From Chloroflexi bacterium RBG_13_53_26 (GTDB lineage Bacteria > Chloroflexota > Dehalococcoidia > UBA2247 > RBG-13-53-26), in the NCBI GenBank assembly GCA_001795035.1, contig MGMW01000029.1, forward strand, positions 1 through 17,732: DNA of 17,732 bases, given 5' to 3'. The position numbers and the translations under genes are program-made. Shown in pieces: positions 15,038-17,732 of this stretch (the stretch's first letter is position 1; each line of letters starts with the position of its first letter). The notes under the pieces are model-generated. The model ran no database searches, was not told where the DNA came from, and worked only from the letters and a program-made list of their open reading frames with translations.

Positions 15038-16207
15038 ATGAATCATATCGAACTCTTAAAGGAGATCATCTCCATCGATACTTCCGTTTCCCATGAGCTG
15101 AACCCAAGTCTGAACTATTTGAAAACCATCGATTATCTGGAACCCCTGTTTGGAGAAGTAGGTTTTGAAACCCAAAGAGTGCTCATTCCCGGCGAGCATG
15201 CCGAAGGGAGAAAAGGGAGAATCAACCTCCTGGCGCATCGCAGAAATCCAGGAAAACCGCGCTTGATCTTCTACACCCACATCGACACAGTGCCGGCACA
15301 GGGATGGGACGCCTTCACTCCACGCGTGGATCAAGAGAAGATATATGGTCGTGGAGCCGCCGATATGAAGGGGGCCATCGCCGCCCTGCTGCTCGGACTA
15401 TATATGGGCAAGGATCGGGAACCGAAGTACGACACCTCGGTGATGGTCACCACAGACGAAGAGACCAGCCAGGCCAGCCAGATCCGCTACCTGGGCCAGT
15501 ATCTCCAGCCACTCAAAGGAGCCTATTTCTTCAGCCTCGATTCCAGTTTCGGCTACGTCAGCATAGCCGCCCTGGGAGTGGTGCAGATGGATATCAGGGT
15601 GAAGGGGAGGTCAGTCCATTCAGGGGTGTCCCATCTGGGAGAGAGCGCCGTAGAGAAGGCAGTCCCGGTGCTGAACGCCTTGCTGGATTTGAAGAAGAAG
15701 GTAACTCAGAGGAGGTCAGGTGTGCCTGTCCATCCGGCAACGGGGCTGACCGTCATGGAGCCGCGATTGAATATCAACATGATCAGAGGAGGCTTGAAGG
15801 TCAATATAGTGCCTGATGAGTGCATCATCTCTGTTGACAGGCGGCTGATACCTGAAGAAAACGCCGAAGAGGCCGAAAGAGAGTTGATCCAAACCCTTTC
15901 TTCGGTCGATGGAGTGCGGTGGGGGATCGGCGACGTGGTCAGGATTCCTACGGTCCCTTCTTTGCAGGACCCTATTGTAGATGAGCTGGTCGAAGTGCTC
16001 AGGGAGGTGACAGGCCAGGGTAACGCCTATGGAGAGATGGGTTCGGGGGACTTCGGCCCCGTCGTCAGGCTGGAATGGGGGGCAAAGTTTTTTGGCCTGG
16101 GCGTAATCCGGGCCGACTGCAATATCCACGGGAAAGATGAATTTGTCTATCAGAGGGACATCGAAGACCTGGCAGCCATCATCTCCCGCTTCATCTCGGC
16201 TGGGTGA
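15038..16207 (+). CDS. M20-family metallopeptidase / ArgE-DapE-type deacylase
   Basis: A 389-residue cytoplasmic amidohydrolase of the M20/M28 fold, which cleaves an acyl group or peptide bond using one or two zinc ions. Metal and catalytic residues are visible: H81 and D83 in FYTHIDTVPA, D109 in YGRGAADMKG, base E141 and ligand E142 in TTDEETS, D168 in FSLDSS and H364 in NIHGKDEFV. The lid domain between about residues 180 and 290 includes GRSVHSG, typical of the dimerisation domain. The substrate (N-acetylornithine, succinyl-diaminopimelate or a peptide) cannot be told from motifs. ATG at 15038 has GAGGTG 5 nt upstream and is preferred over the in-frame GTG at 15011. It is a lone plus-strand gene, divergent from the glycan block and convergent with the dehydrogenase, with a 58-nt spacer that shows no terminator hairpin. 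Confidence 0.9.
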   Translation: MNHIELLKEIISIDTSVSHELNPSLNYLKTIDYLEPLFGEVGFETQRVLIPGEHAEGRKGRINLLAHRRNPGKPRLIFYTHIDTVPAQGWDAFTPRVDQEKIYGRGAADMKGAIAALLLGLYMGKDREPKYDTSVMVTTDEETSQASQIRYLGQYLQPLKGAYFFSLDSSFGYVSIAALGVVQMDIRVKGRSVHSGVSHLGESAVEKAVPVLNALLDLKKKVTQRRSGVPVHPATGLTVMEPRLNINMIRGGLKVNIVPDECIISVDRRLIPEENAEEAERELIQTLSSVDGVRWGIGDVVRIPTVPSLQDPIVDELVEVLREVTGQGNAYGEMGSGDFGPVVRLEWGAKFFGLGVIRADCNIHGKDEFVYQRDIEDLAAIISRFISAG

Positions 16208-16265
16208 GAACAAAAGCTGGCTGGGTGTTCATGGCCGGCTCAATGTTGCCCCAGTACCAGAAACC

Positions 16266-17420
16266 CTATCTGGGAAGATCAAGCCCTCTGGTGGCAATGA
16301 TGTTCCTCATTACCTCTGAGGTTCCACCGGCGATGGTGTTGAGGAGGGTCTCTCTGACCAGGTATTCGAACTTGCCATGCATGGGTGCCCTGCCCGAGTC
16401 CTTCTGAAGCAGCCCCAGAAGTCCCATTATCTCCATTCCGGTGGCCGCCATCCTCTGCGACAGCTCACTGCTGAAGAGCTTCGAGGCTGCCGCTTCATAG
16501 TTGGCCACAGTGCGCCTGGTCTGCAGCCAGGCAAGGCGATAGACAAACAGCTTGGCCACCTCGATCTCCGTAGCTATCTGGGCCAACTTCTGCCTGACCA
16601 GACTATTCTCTTTCAGTGAAGGCGTCATCTTGACATAATCCACGAGTTCCTCGAATATCTTGGTCAGTCTCCCCACAGAAAGGACACGCTCGAACTCTAG
16701 GGCAGTCACCGTGTAGTAGAAGCCACGGTTCTTCTCACCGACCAGGTTCTTTTTCGGTACCACAACGTTGTCATAGAAGACCTCATTGGTACGTGTGCCA
16801 TCGATACCCCACAAGGGTCGAAGGGTTATGCCCGGACTGCTGAGGTCCACAATGAAGAGCGAAATGCCCCGGTGCTTCGGTCCCTGTGAATCTGTCCGGG
16901 CAGCGATCCAGTGATACTGAGCAAAGTGGCACCTGGTGTTGAAGACCTTCTGGCCATTAAAGAGGAAGTGATCGCCACGATCTTCAGCCCGAAGCTGCAG
17001 GCTGGCCAGGTCCGACCCGGCCTGAGGCTCAGTGTAGCCCAGAGCAAATTCGATCTCGCCGCGGGCAATCCGTGGGAGATAGTCTTTCTTCTGTTCCTCC
17101 GAGCCATAGAGCATGATTGTCGGGCCAGCGACACCTGCACCCACTGTCAGGGCTTCATGGGGCAGGGCTTCAGCATAGTCAAGCTCTTCATGGACTATGA
17201 AGCGATAGAGAGGGGGAAGACCAAGTCCTCCATACTCCTTCGGCCACGTAGGAGTCAACAACCCCTTGGCCCCCAGCTTGCGGACCAATTCCCACGTGTG
17301 AGGCCCCCACCCGATGCCCGAGTCAGCCTCCTCCCGTATCTGTGGAGTCACTTCCTTCCGCAGGAATTCCCTTACCTCCTGACGAAAGGCTTCTTCTTCC
17401 TTCGAAAAACCAAAATCCAT
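16266..17420 (-). CDS. acyl-CoA dehydrogenase family protein
   Basis: A 384-residue flavoenzyme that introduces an alpha-beta double bond into an acyl-CoA and passes electrons to ETF. N-terminal helices are followed by LGYTEPQAGSDLASLQL (residues 127-143) and FNGQKVFNT (154-162), the FAD/substrate middle domain, and a C-terminal helical domain ending in AGGTSEVMRNIIATRGL. The usual catalytic Glu of medium-chain enzymes (YEGT) is Gly here (AGGT). E244 in LEFERVLSV aligns with Glu254 of isovaleryl-CoA dehydrogenase and is the probable base. The true substrate is unknown, and branched-chain, steroid-side-chain or aromatic acyl-CoA are all possible. ATG at 17420 with AGGGGGA 5 nt upstream is preferred over an in-frame TTG at 17435. 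A promoter lies about 40 nt upstream. Confidence 0.92.
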   Translation of the reverse strand: MDFGFSKEEEAFRQEVREFLRKEVTPQIREEADSGIGWGPHTWELVRKLGAKGLLTPTWPKEYGGLGLPPLYRFIVHEELDYAEALPHEALTVGAGVAGPTIMLYGSEEQKKDYLPRIARGEIEFALGYTEPQAGSDLASLQLRAEDRGDHFLFNGQKVFNTRCHFAQYHWIAARTDSQGPKHRGISLFIVDLSSPGITLRPLWGIDGTRTNEVFYDNVVVPKKNLVGEKNRGFYYTVTALEFERVLSVGRLTKIFEELVDYVKMTPSLKENSLVRQKLAQIATEIEVAKLFVYRLAWLQTRRTVANYEAAASKLFSSELSQRMAATGMEIMGLLGLLQKDSGRAPMHGKFEYLVRETLLNTIAGGTSEVMRNIIATRGLDLPR

Positions 17421-17458
17421 TGATTCCCCCTGCAAAAGCGCTACGAAGCCTGCTATCG

Positions 17459-17488
17459 ATTCTAATGAATTTGGTCAGGCAGCGTCAA
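17459..17488 (-). promoter_or_regulatory. sigma-70-like promoter for the acyl-CoA dehydrogenase
   Basis: On the minus strand, TTGACG (17488-17483) and TAGAAT (17464-17459) are separated by 18 nt. Each matches consensus at five of six bases, the best promoter I can see in the window. Transcription would start near 17452, giving a leader of about 32 nt that contains the ribosome site. Confidence 0.55.
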
Positions 17489-17578
17489 ATCCAAAGCACC
17501 AGCCTATGCAGAGTGGGGACCGGCAGTTCAGGACCCAGACAGATTTGCATTGGCGTCAGGCATTTTGCATACTATGCT

Positions 17579-17732
17579 ATGAGCGAAGCCAGCCAAGGGC
17601 AGCGGCCTCAAACACTGAAGCAGGGCACGCCAATGACCCTCAAAGGGTCACCAGACGGCCTCATCGGCCGGAATATCCTCTACTATCCTCAGCTCACTTC
17701 CACTATGGACATGGCCAGGCAACTGGCAAAGG
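17579..17732 (+). CDS. birA: biotin--[acetyl-CoA carboxylase] ligase, 3' part cut by window end
   Basis: Fifty-one codons are visible without a stop. After a polar start comes GLIGRNILYYPQLTSTMDMA, which matches the opening of the biotin-protein ligase catalytic domain, where a strand leads into the conserved Ser-Thr-x-Asp/Asn pair that contacts biotin. There is no room for an N-terminal winged-helix repressor domain, so it would be a monofunctional ligase that biotinylates carboxyl carrier proteins. The start is uncertain. ATG at 17579 has no ribosome site. ATG at 17633 has CAGGG 7 nt upstream, and it would be preferred if a possible promoter (TTGGCG at 17550, TATGCT at 17573-17578) is real. 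It diverges from the acyl-CoA dehydrogenase with a 158-nt spacer. The catalytic GRGRxG loop lies outside the window, so the call rests on a short segment. Confidence 0.68.
   Translation, partial: MSEASQGQRPQTLKQGTPMTLKGSPDGLIGRNILYYPQLTSTMDMARQLAK

Noticed and set aside
15304..15816. Plus-strand 170-codon frame inside the peptidase gene
   Set aside because: It is an alternate frame of a GC-rich gene whose main frame carries all M20 catalytic residues. The translation is Arg/Gly-rich and low in complexity.
16198..16227. Direct repeat ggctgggtg at 16198-16206 and 16219-16227 near the end of the peptidase gene
   Set aside because: Nine bases only and partly coding. It has no inverted partner or T-tract, so neither a terminator nor a mobile-element end is supported.
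1..17732. CRISPR array, tRNA, rRNA, transposase or integrase
   Set aside because: No regularly spaced repeats, cloverleaf-like spacers or recombinase motifs were seen. All spacers are about 200 bases or shorter and genes fill the rest.

Overview
The window looks like a bacterial chromosome segment of mid GC content, most likely from a Chloroflexota (Dehalococcoidia-like) or other single-membrane bacterium. This placement is inference. It rests on the mix of a BY-kinase/Wzy-type surface-glycan locus, GDP-heptose genes and fatty-acid/biotin genes, and on the absence of any outer-membrane export gene (Wza-like) or lipid A/ADP-heptose gene in view. No rRNA, tRNA, transposase or CRISPR array was seen.

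Bases 1-14865 are one minus-strand block of surface polysaccharide genes. In transcription order they are: a Wzy_C-family polymerase/ligase (13585-14865), a Wzc-like polysaccharide co-polymerase fused to a BY-kinase (11550-13382), a UDP-glucose 6-dehydrogenase (10177-11430), heptose kinase hddA (9088-10086), isomerase gmhA (8479-9081), phosphatase gmhB (7877-8482), a small transaldolase (7189-7893), galE (6148-7131), sugar-1-phosphate nucleotidyltransferase hddC-like (5384-6151), a GT4 glycosyltransferase (4312-5379), a SAM methyltransferase (3467-4300), a flippase (2142-3470), a second Wzy_C-family protein (783-2129), and a second GT4 glycosyltransferase cut by the window edge (1-775). Most junctions are 4-17 nt overlaps or gaps of a dozen bases or fewer, so this is an operon from about 10 kb downwards.

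The genes fit together as follows. Transaldolase can make sedoheptulose 7-phosphate. GmhA, HddA, GmhB and the HddC-like enzyme then turn it into GDP-D-glycero-alpha-D-manno-heptose. GalE and the UDP-glucose dehydrogenase supply UDP-galactose and UDP-glucuronate. The two GT4 enzymes and the methyltransferase build or decorate the repeat unit, the flippase exports it, and the Wzy_C proteins and Wzc-like kinase polymerise or attach it and control chain length. The most distinctive points are the embedded transaldolase, an unusual basic C-terminal tail on the BY-kinase that carries a duplicated motif, and a 14-bp tandem repeat abutting a TATAAA box upstream of that kinase gene.

Bases 14866-17732 leave the glycan locus and are visibly richer in GC: a plus-strand M20 metallopeptidase (15038-16207), a minus-strand acyl-CoA dehydrogenase (16266-17420) with a good upstream promoter, and the start of a plus-strand biotin-protein ligase (17579 onwards, cut by the window end). 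No gene-free stretch exceeds about 200 bases.
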